Below are positions 17,452 through 27,696 of a stretch of DNA of 64,000 bases, in pieces. Both the position numbers and the translations under genes were made by a program. The notes under the pieces were generated by a model. The model was given only the letters and a program-made list of their open reading frames with translations. It did not search any database and had not been told where the DNA came from. The DNA is taken from the NCBI GenBank assembly GCA_938031175.1, contig CALHGZ010000005.1, positions 1 through 64,000 on the forward strand, written 5' to 3'. Numbering within the stretch: the stretch's first letter is position 1; each line of letters opens with the position of its first letter. The DNA is from Candidatus Kapaibacterium sp. Its GTDB lineage: Bacteria; Bacteroidota; Ignavibacteria; Kapaibacteriales; UBA2268.

Positions 17452-18102
17452 ATGGAAACAAAAATCATATTAGCGTTTAAGTGTAGGCTTTTATCAAATT
17501 ACCTGAAGGATGATATAACCATTAAGCATCCAGAATATGAGTCAACAATTGTTCGGGATAAAGCATCATTAATTGCCACCCTGGTTGATGATGCATCCAA
17601 TGTTTTGCTAGTGGATGAGTTTTTCGATCCAACAAATATTGTGGAGCTATTGGAAGAGATTAGAAAAAAATATTTGAAATTAATCATTATATTATTGATA
17701 AGCGAAAATAATACTATCAAGAATTTGCGAGTTGTGAATAAATACGTAAACGGTTTTTTAGCGAAAACACCCCAAATAAGCAATGAATTAAAAAATGCAC
17801 TGGAAACGATTCGTGAGGGTAAGAAGTATATCTGTTTGCAATCGCAAGGAATAATCCTTGAATTAATCCGAAACAAAAAATACTCTTTGGATCCGAAAAA
17901 AATAAATACAAGGATTACACCGCGGGAATATAAAATCGTAAAAATGATTTCACAGGGTTTGACCGATAAAGAGATAGCAAATAATTTAGGCTTAAGCTCC
18001 CGGACGATACAATCGCATCGGCGGAATATGATGAGAAAATTCGAAGCGAAAAATTCTCTACATTTGATTAAAATTTTATACGAACTTGATATATTACCTT
18101 AA
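17452..18102 (+). CDS. LuxR-type response-regulator-like transcription factor
   Basis: A 216-residue protein with an N-terminal receiver-like domain and a C-terminal LuxR/FixJ helix-turn-helix. The DNA-binding part is textbook: ITPREYKIVKMISQGLTDKEIA, then LGLSSRTIQSHRRNMMRKF. The receiver is degenerate: the N-terminal acidic pair is missing, although VLLVDEFFDP still offers an Asp near the phosphorylation position and LAKTP resembles the conserved Lys site. No kinase gene is adjacent. A TTG immediately precedes ATG 17452; I use the ATG. Divergent orientation next to the fibre operon makes it the leading candidate for that operon's regulator, by inference only. Confidence 0.85.
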   Translation: METKIILAFKCRLLSNYLKDDITIKHPEYESTIVRDKASLIATLVDDASNVLLVDEFFDPTNIVELLEEIRKKYLKLIIILLISENNTIKNLRVVNKYVNGFLAKTPQISNELKNALETIREGKKYICLQSQGIILELIRNKKYSLDPKKINTRITPREYKIVKMISQGLTDKEIANNLGLSSRTIQSHRRNMMRKFEAKNSLHLIKILYELDILP

Positions 18103-18371
18103 TACATTCCACAATATTATTTATACTTGATTTTATTAATTATTATCGGAATTTTATGGACGAGCTATGCCTTGACTCTGTATTTTAAGTAAATTTACGT
18201 CAGTTTAGGTTTATATTGAATTTGATAAAATAAATTCCAATTAGTCGAAAAGTATTTTTTGCCAATTTCAACTTTATTTTAAAATTTTTAGTAATTAAAT
18301 TGCTATTTTGAAACATAATTATTAATGGAATCGTATTTAATAGTTGTATTTTAAATAATTTGGATTAAACT

Positions 18372-20297
18372 ATGTCAGAACACTCAACACAACAACAGCA
18401 GCAATATCCACCATATTATACACATCGGAGAAAATCGAATTGGTGGATACCAATCGTAATAGTAGGAGTAATTATAATTTTGTTTTTTGCATTTTTTGCA
18501 TTAATAATCGGTTCGATCAGCAGCGTATTTAGTTTTAAAACAGAAGTAATAGAAGTCAAATCCAATTCAGTGCTCTATCTGACACTGGATGATGTTACAG
18601 AGAATACCGAGGAAAATCCTTTCGCATTTTTTACAGGGGCAACCTTTGGAACTCGTTATTATGATATGATTCGTGCCATAAAAATTGCTAAAAATGATGA
18701 TAGAATTAAAGGTATTTATTACAATGCAAAATTTTCTCCAATGATGGGATTCCCTCAAGCACAGGAACTACAGAGAGTTTTAAAAGATTTCAAAGAGAGC
18801 GGTAAATTTATTTATGCTTTTATTGAAACCGGACGGGAATTTGAATACTATAATGCGCTTTTGGCAGATAGCATATTTATGCCACGTGAAGGTATAATGG
18901 AAATGAATGGATTTGGAAGTACCAATTTATTTTTGAAGGGATTTTTAAACATGATAGGAATAGATTTTTACGTCCAGGGTTTCGAGGATTTTAAATCTGC
19001 AGGTGAATCTTTCAGTAGAAAAAATTACAGCGATTCTGCACGTTATCAGATACAGGTCATACTGCAACAGATCTATGATGAATTTACTAATGCAGTCAGT
19101 GAATATAGAAAATTAGACAAAAAGCTTGTTGAAGATATATTAGTTCGCGGTGTTTATTCAGCTGACTCATTAAAAGAACTAGGATTTATTGATGGATTCA
19201 TGACTGATGCTGAAGTTCGAGATTTCATTAAAGATAAAATCTTCGGTAAAGATAGAGATAAGAAAAAAGATAAGTTACAATTAGTACGTATATCGAGTTA
19301 TTTGAATTCTGATCCACCTATACAAAAGAAAGATATTGTAAAAGATAAGCAAATAGCAATTATTTATGCAGTTGGACCGATAGTTGACCAACCATCTGAG
19401 GGATTCAATCAATCTCAAGAAATTATAGCTTCAAAAGTAGTTAATTATCTTAAACAGGCACGTGAAAACAACGATATCAAAGCCATAATACTCCGTGTAG
19501 ATAGTCCCGGTGGCTCGGTGATTTCATCTGACGCAATTCAAGAAGAAATTCAAAAGACAAAATCAGTAAAGCCAGTTTACTCTTCTATGGGCAATGTTGC
19601 TGCCTCTGGTGGTTATTATATATCAATGTCCTGCGATACAATTATTGCCGATAAATTAAGCATCACAGGTTCAATCGGTGTAATAATGGCTATTCCTAAT
19701 CTTAGTGGAATGATTAATAAATTAAATATTACTGCTGATACAGTATCGACCGGTCCTGCTGCTAATTTCTTCAATGGATTTTATCCTTTTACCGATAAAG
19801 AAAAAGAAGTTTTATACAATATGGGTAAGAATATATACTATAGATTTGTTGAGAAAGTGGCTAAAAATCGTAATATGACATTTGAACAAGCTAGAAGCTA
19901 CGCAAAAGGTAGAGTATGGACTGGTTACGATGCACAAAAAATTGGTCTCGTTGATGTGATCGGTGGACTTGATGACGCAATTAAAATAGCAAAACGTAGA
20001 ATAGGTGTACCTGAAGATGTTCCCGTTAGAATACAAATTTATCCTCGACCAGCTGATCCTATGGAAATGATACTAAAATTGCTCGGGATAATTGACGAAA
20101 CTGATGATGAGGAAATTGTCAAAACAAAATCTGATTTAGCCAAAGTCCTTAACTTGTCCCCAAATGCTTTTGATCTGATTGTGAATGAATTACCAGAAAA
20201 TGCAAAAAATCAGATTTATTACAATTTGCAATTGCTCGCACTTTCCAGAAAAGAAAAAGTTATGCTTGCAATGCCATATTATATCCAAATACAATAA
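18372..20297 (+). CDS. sppA: Signal peptide peptidase SppA, long (67K) type
   Basis: A 641-residue membrane-bound serine protease that degrades signal peptides left after secretion. A Gln-rich N-terminus leads to one transmembrane helix at about 26-50. Two tandem S49 domains follow. The catalytic Lys is K208 in FEDFKSAGE of the first domain, and the nucleophile is S412 in NVAASGGYYIS of the second, closely matching the K209/S409 pair of the E. coli enzyme. Length and domain order are normal. It is monocistronic, with a terminator hairpin 25 bases after the stop. Confidence 0.96.
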   Translation: MSEHSTQQQQQYPPYYTHRRKSNWWIPIVIVGVIIILFFAFFALIIGSISSVFSFKTEVIEVKSNSVLYLTLDDVTENTEENPFAFFTGATFGTRYYDMIRAIKIAKNDDRIKGIYYNAKFSPMMGFPQAQELQRVLKDFKESGKFIYAFIETGREFEYYNALLADSIFMPREGIMEMNGFGSTNLFLKGFLNMIGIDFYVQGFEDFKSAGESFSRKNYSDSARYQIQVILQQIYDEFTNAVSEYRKLDKKLVEDILVRGVYSADSLKELGFIDGFMTDAEVRDFIKDKIFGKDRDKKKDKLQLVRISSYLNSDPPIQKKDIVKDKQIAIIYAVGPIVDQPSEGFNQSQEIIASKVVNYLKQARENNDIKAIILRVDSPGGSVISSDAIQEEIQKTKSVKPVYSSMGNVAASGGYYISMSCDTIIADKLSITGSIGVIMAIPNLSGMINKLNITADTVSTGPAANFFNGFYPFTDKEKEVLYNMGKNIYYRFVEKVAKNRNMTFEQARSYAKGRVWTGYDAQKIGLVDVIGGLDDAIKIAKRRIGVPEDVPVRIQIYPRPADPMEMILKLLGIIDETDDEEIVKTKSDLAKVLNLSPNAFDLIVNELPENAKNQIYYNLQLLALSRKEKVMLAMPYYIQIQ

Positions 20298-20321
20298 TAA
20301 TATCTAACATAAATTTTTATT

Positions 20322-20352
20322 AGGCGTGTTTTTAGCACGCCTTTTATATTTT
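20322..20352 (+). terminator. Terminator of sppA
   Basis: AGGCGTG and CACGCCT flank a TTTTTAG loop, followed by a TTTTATATTTTT run. It is well placed after the sppA stop at 20297. Confidence 0.8.
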
Positions 20353-20569
20353 TCCGGTGTCTAGAAATAAAAGGATATTTCAATAATCCATGCCTTTAAA
20401 AGAAGAGATAAGTTTGGCTATAATTGCATATCTAATTAATAGCAAAATTATTAAAATCCTAAATTAAAGCAGAAAATTTAACATAAAACCCATTTTTTAC
20501 CACATTTTCATTTGTTAATACTAAAAAAAATTATAATTTAATATTTTAAAAATTTTGTATAAATAATTA

Positions 20570-21868
20570 ATGAATTTTTTGTCAAGATATACTAGCTTGT
20601 TAATTTTAGCAGTTATTTTTGCATTCTTTTTAATTTATTATGTTTCTGAGTTCAGGGCTAACTATGATTCATTAGAAAATCAAATAGCAGACACCACAAA
20701 TAATGAGACAAATAAAGAACCTAATGTTGATGAGGAATTTCTAAAAGCAATAATACCTGATAGAGATACAAGTGAACGAGTAATCTATGTCAGCGAAAAA
20801 AAATATTTGGATATACCGCATAGTATTGATAAAAGTGCTGGTGCTTCATACAGACGTGTTTTTACTGGTAAAAGAATAAATATTGCAATAATTGGAGTTG
20901 ATTCACGCTTGGGTTCAAGGTATAAACACGCCGACGCTAATCATATACTTTCAATACTAATTGAGCAAGGTAAAATAGAAATTACCTCAATACCACGAGA
21001 TACACCAGCTGATGCAGGATTCGACGATACCACAGGTCAGAATAAATTAACAGTTATGTATGCATCACGTGGCAAAAAAGCATATTTTGATGAAATTGCA
21101 TCAATAGCAGGATTAGATAAGATACATTATTTTATCGAAATTGGATTTTCACAAGCAATGGGCATTCTTGAATGGTTCGGCTATGAAGACCCCGGCTCTA
21201 CTTTGCAAATTCTACGCTCACGTACAGCATTAGGTGGTGATGATTATCAACGCGTTTACAACCAGGCTCAATTCATTAAACAAATGATTTTGAAACATTT
21301 TGATAAATTCTCAAGCTTATTCGGTAAAATGTTGATCAGGGGAGGGCTATTATTTGTTAATACCAATCTTTCAGTAAGCGAAGCTGAATCAATTTACGAA
21401 CAATTAAGATTAGCTAATTTCCCGAGCTCAAGCGATGATATTTTGATACGAATACGCCCGCCAATTCCAATAGAATATAAAATTTATGATTTTGCTGATA
21501 AACAAGTTATAGCTTCCCTTGTAAATAGAATTTCTTCTTATAACTCAAAAAAGCTGTATTCAGATAATTCTGAATCTGTCGATAATTTAGCCATAAAAAT
21601 ATTGGATCAAGCTATACAGAAAGCTAAATCTGATTCTTCGAGAAATCCAAACGCTGTAATTAATAATCTTTCTGTATATTTTGAACAACGTGCTTGGATG
21701 CAAATTAAAGATAAAGAATTGAGAAAATTATTTCGTGATGAAATTGCACATTTGTTAATTAATGCCTACGAAAAAAAGAAGCAATTAAACAATGTAAAAA
21801 TGATTCGTGATATTATTGATGCTGAAAAAGTTCTATTCAATGAAAAGAATGTTGAAAATATTCAATAA
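20570..21868 (+). CDS. LytR-CpsA-Psr (LCP) family protein
   Basis: A 432-residue protein with an uncleaved N-terminal signal anchor (about 8-25) and an LCP domain: INIAIIGVDSRLGSRYKHADANHIL, then ITSIPRDTPAD with the conserved Arg-Asp. LCP enzymes move polyprenyl-phosphate-linked glycans onto cell-wall or envelope acceptors; the specific acceptor in this Gram-negative context is unknown. After the LCP domain comes a C-terminal helical region of about 100 residues ending in a charged segment. The stop is seven bases ahead of the sixA start, so the two are probably one transcript. Confidence 0.85.
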   Translation: MNFLSRYTSLLILAVIFAFFLIYYVSEFRANYDSLENQIADTTNNETNKEPNVDEEFLKAIIPDRDTSERVIYVSEKKYLDIPHSIDKSAGASYRRVFTGKRINIAIIGVDSRLGSRYKHADANHILSILIEQGKIEITSIPRDTPADAGFDDTTGQNKLTVMYASRGKKAYFDEIASIAGLDKIHYFIEIGFSQAMGILEWFGYEDPGSTLQILRSRTALGGDDYQRVYNQAQFIKQMILKHFDKFSSLFGKMLIRGGLLFVNTNLSVSEAESIYEQLRLANFPSSSDDILIRIRPPIPIEYKIYDFADKQVIASLVNRISSYNSKKLYSDNSESVDNLAIKILDQAIQKAKSDSSRNPNAVINNLSVYFEQRAWMQIKDKELRKLFRDEIAHLLINAYEKKKQLNNVKMIRDIIDAEKVLFNEKNVENIQ

Positions 21869-21874
21869 ATTCTT

Positions 21875-22369
21875 ATGAAATCTGTAATCTTTGTACGCCA
21901 TGCAAAATCCAGCTGGGACAATCCGGATTTAAGTGATTTCGACCGTCCGCTTAACAAAAGGGGATTGAAAGATGCACCATTTATGGCTCAAGTTTTAGCA
22001 CAAATGAATATTAAACCTGATAAGATTATTTCGAGCCCTGCTATTCGTGCATTAACTACAGCGCGACATTTCGCTGAAAAGTTAGATTATCCAATTAATG
22101 ATATAAGTACACATAATGATATTTACGAAAAAGGTGCTAATGCTATTATCAATATCATTACTAATTTAGATAATAATTTGAATTGTATAATGCTATTTGG
22201 GCATAATCCTGATTTACATCATTTGGTTACTTATCTTAGCGATTTAACTATTGATAACTTACCTACTTGTGGCATTGTATGTATTGATTTTAATGTTGCT
22301 AGTTGGTCGGATATTAAAAATAGTAAGGGTGTTATAAGATTTTTTGAATACCCTAAGAAATATGCATAA
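21875..22369 (+). CDS. sixA: Phosphohistidine phosphatase SixA
   Basis: A 164-residue histidine phosphatase. The family RHG site appears as FVRHAKSSW, followed by the SixA-type DFDRPLNKRG motif, and the second catalytic His is in MLFGHNPDLHHL. SixA removes phosphate from histidines, classically on HPt domains or the phosphotransferase system. An HPt protein and a hybrid kinase occur elsewhere in this window, but nothing links them directly. It is the second gene behind the LCP gene. Confidence 0.92.
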   Translation: MKSVIFVRHAKSSWDNPDLSDFDRPLNKRGLKDAPFMAQVLAQMNIKPDKIISSPAIRALTTARHFAEKLDYPINDISTHNDIYEKGANAIINIITNLDNNLNCIMLFGHNPDLHHLVTYLSDLTIDNLPTCGIVCIDFNVASWSDIKNSKGVIRFFEYPKKYA

Positions 22370-22375
22370 TAAAAA

Positions 22376-22398
22376 TCCCGCTAATTTATTTAGCGGGA
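22376..22398 (-). terminator. Terminator of rplU-rpmA (convergent with sixA)
   Basis: TCCCGCTAA (22376-22384) pairs with TTAGCGGGA (22390-22398). Read on the minus strand it is followed by TTTTTATT, so it serves the ribosomal protein operon best. On the plus strand it is 7 bases after the sixA stop but has a weak T-run. Confidence 0.75.
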
Positions 22399-22434
22399 TA
22401 TATTGCAAGTAGAGAGGTGATAAAATGAAAAACA

Positions 22435-22689
22435 TTAATTTGGGTAAACTGATACTTTAATACGCTTTTTATCTTTTCTTTCAAATTTAACATGACCATC
22501 GATTAAAGCAAAAATAGTATAATCGCGACCGAGACCGACATTTTCTCCCGGATGAATCTTTGTACCACATTGGCGTATGATTATATTGCCAGCTTTCACA
22601 AGCTCACCGCCGAATTTTTTTACTCCCCTTCGCTTAGAATTAGAATCCCGGCCATTTTTTGTTGAGCCTCCACCTTTTTTATGAGCCAT
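22435..22689 (-). CDS. rpmA: 50S ribosomal protein L27
   Basis: An 84-residue L27 protein. The N-terminal [16 protein letters not shown] start is the conserved tail reaching towards the peptidyl-transferase centre. There is no Firmicutes-type N-terminal extension. It contains the usual [18 protein letters not shown] and [13 protein letters not shown] segments. It follows rplU by 10 bases, the standard L21-L27 pair. Confidence 0.99.
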   Translation of the reverse strand: MAHKKGGGSTKNGRDSNSKRRGVKKFGGELVKAGNIIIRQCGTKIHPGENVGLGRDYTIFALIDGHVKFERKDKKRIKVSVYPN

Positions 22690-22699
22690 AATTTACTCC

Positions 22700-22999
22700 T
22701 TAATCTATGTTTATTTCCAGAATTTTTATTTTTGAATATCTTTGACGATGTCCTTTTAAACGTCTGTAACCCTTACGTCGTTTTTTCTTGAAAACAATTA
22801 CTTTTTTATCTTTCCAATTTTCAAGTAATTCAGCTTTAACAGTTCCGGGTAAGAAAGGTGTACCAATTTTGTCACCTGATAGCAATATTTTATCGAATAC
22901 GAGCTGCTCACCGCTCTCAGCATCGAGTAATGGTACATTTACTACATCACCGGGCTGTACAGTAAATTGCATTCCTGCTATTTCTACAACTGTTAACAT
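22700..22999 (-). CDS. rplU: 50S ribosomal protein L21
   Basis: A 99-residue L21 protein that binds 23S rRNA domain V. It starts MLTVVEIAGMQFTVQPGD and ends with the Lys/Arg-rich KKKRRKGYRRLKGHRQRYSK block typical of the family. An in-frame TTG at 23011 would add four residues. ATG 22999 fits the family start better. First gene of the rplU-rpmA operon. Confidence 0.98.
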   Translation of the reverse strand: MLTVVEIAGMQFTVQPGDVVNVPLLDAESGEQLVFDKILLSGDKIGTPFLPGTVKAELLENWKDKKVIVFKKKRRKGYRRLKGHRQRYSKIKILEINID

Positions 23000-23066
23000 A
23001 ACTTCGACCAAATTTTTTTATTAAGATTTGCAATTTAATCATTAATTTTCAAAAAATCAAGAAATT

Positions 23067-24332
23067 TTATGCATATTTGGCTTTTCTATTTACTGAAGTT
23101 TCGTAAATTGGTTCTGTGTTATTTAGGATGCATTCTTTGGTAATGGTGCATTTTCCAACGTCATCCATGTCGGGCAATTTATACATAATTGGTAGCATAA
23201 TTTCTTCCACTATTGCTCTTAGTGCCCTTGCACCGGTTTTCTTAATTTTGGCTTTTTCAACAATCGCTTTTAGTGCAGAATCTTCAAATTCGAGTTCAAC
23301 ACCTTCGAATTTAAACAATTTCTGATACTGCTTGATAATTGCATTCTTAGGCTCTATCAAGATCGAATATAGTGCTTCATCGCTTAGATGTTCAAGTGGA
23401 GCAATTACAGGTAAACGTCCGATTAACTCAGGAATAAAACCGAATTTTAATAAATCTTCAGGTTCAATTTGTTTTATTAACTCATAATTTTCTTCAGCTT
23501 TTTCTAATGTTTCAGCTGTGAAACCTATTGTACTTGTATTTAGACGCTGAGCAATTATCTTTTCAATTCCCTCAAAAGCTCCACCACAAATAAATAATAT
23601 ATTTCTTGTGTCGAGCCAAATTAAAGGTTGTTCTGGATGCTTTCGTCCACCCTTAGGGGGAATACCAGCTTTAGTCCCTTCCAATATTTTTAGCAATGCC
23701 TGTTGCACACCCTCTCCTGATACATCCCGAGTTATACTTGTTGATTCACTTTTGCGGCTGATTTTATCTATTTCGTCAATATATACAATTCCACGCTCAG
23801 CAGCTTTTTCATTATAATCTGCATTTTGCAATAAATGAACCAAAACTGTTTCAACATCATCCCCGACATAACCTGCTTCAGTAATTGTGGTTGCATCTGC
23901 TATGGCAAATGGAACTTTCAGCAACTTAGCCAATGTACGAGCTAATAATGTTTTACCGGTGCCAGTTGGACCAATTAATAAAATATTACTCTTTTCTATT
24001 TCGACATCATCGCGTTGAGCGTCGTAGTTAGAAAAGATTCGTTTATAATGGTTATAAACAGCAACCGATAGCACCATCTTAGCATGTTCTTGACCAATTA
24101 TATATTCATCAAGTCCTTTTTTGATTTCAGAGGGTTTTGGTAATTTATTTCCAAATCTGCTTCGAAAATGATAATTCTCGTTGCGTTTTATTACCTCTAA
24201 TGAGCGTTGAACACATTGGTCACAGATATAGACATAATTAGGTCCCTCAATTAATGTATTAACCTCGTTGCCTGTTTTGGAACAAAAAGAGCATTTAGGA
24301 ATGTTATAGTTATGCTTTTCGTATTTACCCAT
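23067..24332 (-). CDS. clpX: ATP-dependent protease ATPase subunit ClpX
   Basis: A 421-residue AAA+ unfoldase that feeds substrates into ClpP. The N-terminal zinc-binding domain has Cys at 14, 17, 37 and 40. The Walker A motif is [10 protein letters not shown] and Walker B is [10 protein letters not shown]. Pore loop and sensor regions are present, and an IGF-type ClpP-docking loop can be seen as [14 protein letters not shown]. It is 9 bases downstream of clpP, same operon. Confidence 0.98.
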   Translation of the reverse strand: MGKYEKHNYNIPKCSFCSKTGNEVNTLIEGPNYVYICDQCVQRSLEVIKRNENYHFRSRFGNKLPKPSEIKKGLDEYIIGQEHAKMVLSVAVYNHYKRIFSNYDAQRDDVEIEKSNILLIGPTGTGKTLLARTLAKLLKVPFAIADATTITEAGYVGDDVETVLVHLLQNADYNEKAAERGIVYIDEIDKISRKSESTSITRDVSGEGVQQALLKILEGTKAGIPPKGGRKHPEQPLIWLDTRNILFICGGAFEGIEKIIAQRLNTSTIGFTAETLEKAEENYELIKQIEPEDLLKFGFIPELIGRLPVIAPLEHLSDEALYSILIEPKNAIIKQYQKLFKFEGVELEFEDSALKAIVEKAKIKKTGARALRAIVEEIMLPIMYKLPDMDDVGKCTITKECILNNTEPIYETSVNRKAKYA

Positions 24333-24341
24333 TTTTTTATC

Positions 24342-24977
24342 CTAAATATCTGATTTTTCCTCTGATTTACTCTCAGTTTCTGTCTTTTCTGGTGCTTTTT
24401 CAAGTATTTTATCAATAATTCCATAAGCGAGGGCCTCTTCGGCAGACATATAATTATCCCTATCAGCATCTTTACGTATCGTTTTTATGTCTTTGCCGGT
24501 ATGTTTTGCTATTATGCCAAAAAGCACATCGCGAATTCTCAGCATCTCTTTCGTGTAAATCTCAATGTCGGTCGCCTGTCCCTGTGCACCACCCATTGGT
24601 TGATGCATCAATATACGTGAGTTTGGCAGAGCATAGCGTTTACCTTTTGCACCTGCACAAAGCAGTACTTGGGCCATAGACGCAGCCATACCGATACATA
24701 TCGTGCTAACATCAGGTTTTACAAACTGCATAGTATCGTAAATAGCCAAACCCGCACTTACGCTACCTCCAGGTGAATTAATATATAGATAAATATCTTT
24801 GTTAGGATCTTCGCTGGATAAAAATAGCATCTGAGCAATGACAAGGCTCGATACATGGTCATCTATCGGCGAGCCGATGAATATAATTCGCTCCTTTAAA
24901 AGCCTCGAAAAAATATCATAAGAACGTTCGCCTCGGCTAGTTTGCTCGATTACTATTGGTACTAACTGATTATGCAT
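24342..24977 (-). CDS. clpP: ATP-dependent Clp protease proteolytic subunit ClpP
   Basis: A 211-residue serine peptidase forming the chamber of ClpXP. The catalytic triad is Ser100 ([11 protein letters not shown]), His125 (LMHQPMGG) and Asp174 (DADRDNYMS). An in-frame TTG at 24998 gives a longer form. I prefer ATG 24977, preceded by TTAGGTAG and giving the usual [14 protein letters not shown] start. The C-terminal tail is charged. First gene of clpP-clpX. Confidence 0.97.
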   Translation of the reverse strand: MHNQLVPIVIEQTSRGERSYDIFSRLLKERIIFIGSPIDDHVSSLVIAQMLFLSSEDPNKDIYLYINSPGGSVSAGLAIYDTMQFVKPDVSTICIGMAASMAQVLLCAGAKGKRYALPNSRILMHQPMGGAQGQATDIEIYTKEMLRIRDVLFGIIAKHTGKDIKTIRKDADRDNYMSAEEALAYGIIDKILEKAPEKTETESKSEEKSDI

Positions 24978-25207
24978 ATATCTACCTAAATTTGTCAAAA
25001 TAAAGTTTAGTTATAAACGAAAAACCATGCTTTTTGTTTTTATTATAGTAAAATATGAATTGTCAAGGATTTGAAGTCGTGGATAGGAATTTAGCTGATA
25101 TAACTTTTTATTGTGTGTTTTTTCGAGCTGTGGCTGTTACAAGCAGTTGCAATTATATGCTATGATGTGGAAACACTATTTTATTAATGTATGTTAAGAT
25201 AAGATTA

Positions 25208-25459
25208 TTAATCAAGATTATTAATTTTTTCAATCAATTTTTTTTCTCTGACTAATAATAAAGAGTATTTGAGCCTGTTTTCTAAGTTACCAATGATATT
25301 GTATGCTTCAGTTATTTCCTGAAATTTTTTTAGAGAAGCGGGGTCTTTATTAATATCAGGGTGATAAATTTTAGCTAATCTTGTATAAGCAGCTTTTATT
25401 TGTCTTGACGAAGCAGTTCTTTCGACACCTAAAATTTTATAATAATCCTTGATTTTCAT
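25208..25459 (-). CDS. Stand-alone J-domain protein
   Basis: An 83-residue protein that is almost entirely a J domain. It has DYYKILGVERTASSRQIKAAY, the HPD motif at 33-35, and helix III/IV residues KFQEITEAYNII. It lacks the Gly/Phe region, zinc finger and substrate-binding domains of DnaJ. J domains stimulate Hsp70 ATPase, so this may be a co-chaperone for a particular client. GGAGTTAGGAA precedes the ATG. It lies about 100 bases downstream of flhA on the same strand and could be read through from the flagellar operon. Confidence 0.85.
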   Translation of the reverse strand: MKIKDYYKILGVERTASSRQIKAAYTRLAKIYHPDINKDPASLKKFQEITEAYNIIGNLENRLKYSLLLVREKKLIEKINNLD

Positions 25460-25561
25460 TTCCTAACTCCATAGATTTTAATTCAAAGGCAATTTAAATT
25501 CAAATTTATCATTGTAGAATCAGTATTCTTACTGAATTTAAGTGTTTTTTGGTCCAAATTT

Positions 25562-27685
25562 TTACTCATTTAATTTGATATTAGAGTGAATTTCAATATC
25601 GGTATCAGCTGGTAGTTCGCTATAACTAATTACATTAACCATAGGAAAAGTAGTATGAATCATACGGTAAAAGTATGGTCTTATTTGAGCAGAACATATC
25701 ACAACAGGCATGAATCCTGCCAAAGTTATTTCATCGATTGCTTCACTTAGCGAAGAATGAATTTTCCTTATCATATCAGGCGGCAAACCTAAAGTTGGGG
25801 AAAGAGATGCCTGAGTACTTGTTTGAAGGGCAGTTGTCAAAGTTTGCTCTAATTCAGGTGCAACGGCAATTGCATGAATAACTCCTTTACTATCCTCATA
25901 TAATCTTTTTATTGTTTCAGATAAATTATGTCTTACATATTCGGTGAGTACATCTGTATTTGTTGTTATTTTATAGTATTCAAGCAAAGATTCGAGTATA
26001 AGTGGCATATCTCTGATAGGAATTCCTTCCCGGAGTAAATTTTGTAGGACTCTTTGAATAATAGCAGCTGGTAGTTTTTCGGGTGTAATTTCTTCGACTA
26101 AAGCGGGATAATCTTCTTTCAAATTGTCAATTATATGTTTAACATCCTGTCTGGTTAGTAATTTATCAGCATTTCGTCTTAATAGCTCAGTTAGATGAGT
26201 TGTCAATACGGTAGCTGATTCAACCACTGTGTAGCCCAAAATTTCAGCATTTTCTCTTTCACTAGATTGAATCCAAATAGCTGGCAATCCAAATACAGGT
26301 TCAGTAACATTTCTTCCTGTTAATTCGCCTTCCGCAGTACCAGGATTCATAGCTAAAAGCATATTAGGATATAATTTATTTCTTGCCAATTCATTGCCAC
26401 GAATTTTTATAACATATTCTTCAGGTTCAAGTTGTAAATTATCGCGTATTCTGACAGGAGGTAATATTATTCCTAATTCGGTAGCTAATTGTCTGCGAAC
26501 GTTACCAATGCGTTTGAATACATCACCACCTTGTGATTCATCAACAAGGGCAATAAGGCTATATCCCAATTCGATCTCAACAGGGTCAACTTTTAATAGT
26601 TCTTCAACTGGCTGTTCTTCTGGTTTACGTTCTTTTTCAGCTTCCAATAATTCTCTTTGTAATTCCTTTTCAGCTTTTAATTTATTAAATTTGTTTGTCA
26701 AATATGCTAAACCGCCAATAGTTCCAGATAAGAGGAAAAATGGTATCATCGGGAAGCCCGGTACTAAAGCAATAATAAATAATGCCACTGATGCTACAAA
26801 CATTGCTTTAGGTTTTGCTCCGAATTGTTTACCGAGTTCGATATCAAGTTTTTCTTTTGAACCAGAGCGGGTTACCACAATACCGCCAGCTACTGAGATA
26901 AGTAAGGATGGGATTTGAGAGACGAGACCATCACCTATAGTTAGAATTGTATAAGTTGAAAGGGCATCAGTGACAGTCATTCCTTTTTGTACTATTCCTA
27001 TTGTAAAACCTCCGATAATATTGATAGCGGTAATAACAAGTCCAGCAATGGCATCTCCTTTTATAAATTTAGCAGCACCATCCATAGCTCCATAGAAATC
27101 GGATTCCTGAGTAAGCATCTCCCTCCTTCTTTTGGCTTCTTGCTCATCTATATATCCTGCATTCAAATCTGCATCAATACTCATTTGTTTACCAGGGAGA
27201 GCGTCTAATGTAAAACGAGCAGCTACCTCAGCAATTCGGGTAGAACCTTTAATTATAACAATAAAGTTAATAACTAGTAGTATTATAAATATTATTAATC
27301 CGACTACATAATTTCCTTTGATGACGAAAGTTCCAAATGCATAAATTATTTCACCGGCTTGTGCTTCGCCTAAAATCAGGCGTGTTGAAGCTACATTCAA
27401 ACCTAAACGATACAAGGTAACAATTAGTAGTATGGTCGGGAATGCTGAGAATTCCAAAGGACTTACTAAATAAACTGCTACAAGTAGTATTAGCACAGAT
27501 ATAGCTATACTTGTTGCCAAAAATATATCGAGGGCAAATGGTGGAAGGGGTAAAATCAATAATGCTAAGATTAGTAAAACCCCACCAGCTAGGGCAATAT
27601 CGGGATTATTAGTAAAATATGGTAGAATTCTGCTGGTTAAACCAGCTTCATTACTCAATTGATTAGATGTTAAATTTTTTGCCAT
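25562..27685 (-). CDS. flhA: Flagellar export gate protein FlhA
   Basis: A 707-residue inner-membrane protein. The N-terminal half has about eight transmembrane helices and the FHIPEP-family core (SPLEFSAFPTILLIVTLYRLGLNVASTRLIL, here across 76-106). The C-terminal half is the cytosolic domain that forms a nonameric ring and docks chaperone-substrate complexes. A charged linker (KERKPEEQP) joins the halves. It is the last of five export gate genes transcribed fliP-fliQ-fliR-flhB-flhA. Injectisome homologues are possible in principle, but the flagellins in the window and the gene order support the flagellar role. Confidence 0.97.
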   Translation of the reverse strand: MAKNLTSNQLSNEAGLTSRILPYFTNNPDIALAGGVLLILALLILPLPPFALDIFLATSIAISVLILLVAVYLVSPLEFSAFPTILLIVTLYRLGLNVASTRLILGEAQAGEIIYAFGTFVIKGNYVVGLIIFIILLVINFIVIIKGSTRIAEVAARFTLDALPGKQMSIDADLNAGYIDEQEAKRRREMLTQESDFYGAMDGAAKFIKGDAIAGLVITAINIIGGFTIGIVQKGMTVTDALSTYTILTIGDGLVSQIPSLLISVAGGIVVTRSGSKEKLDIELGKQFGAKPKAMFVASVALFIIALVPGFPMIPFFLLSGTIGGLAYLTNKFNKLKAEKELQRELLEAEKERKPEEQPVEELLKVDPVEIELGYSLIALVDESQGGDVFKRIGNVRRQLATELGIILPPVRIRDNLQLEPEEYVIKIRGNELARNKLYPNMLLAMNPGTAEGELTGRNVTEPVFGLPAIWIQSSERENAEILGYTVVESATVLTTHLTELLRRNADKLLTRQDVKHIIDNLKEDYPALVEEITPEKLPAAIIQRVLQNLLREGIPIRDMPLILESLLEYYKITTNTDVLTEYVRHNLSETIKRLYEDSKGVIHAIAVAPELEQTLTTALQTSTQASLSPTLGLPPDMIRKIHSSLSEAIDEITLAGFMPVVICSAQIRPYFYRMIHTTFPMVNVISYSELPADTDIEIHSNIKLNE

Positions 27686-27696
27686 TTCAATTTATT

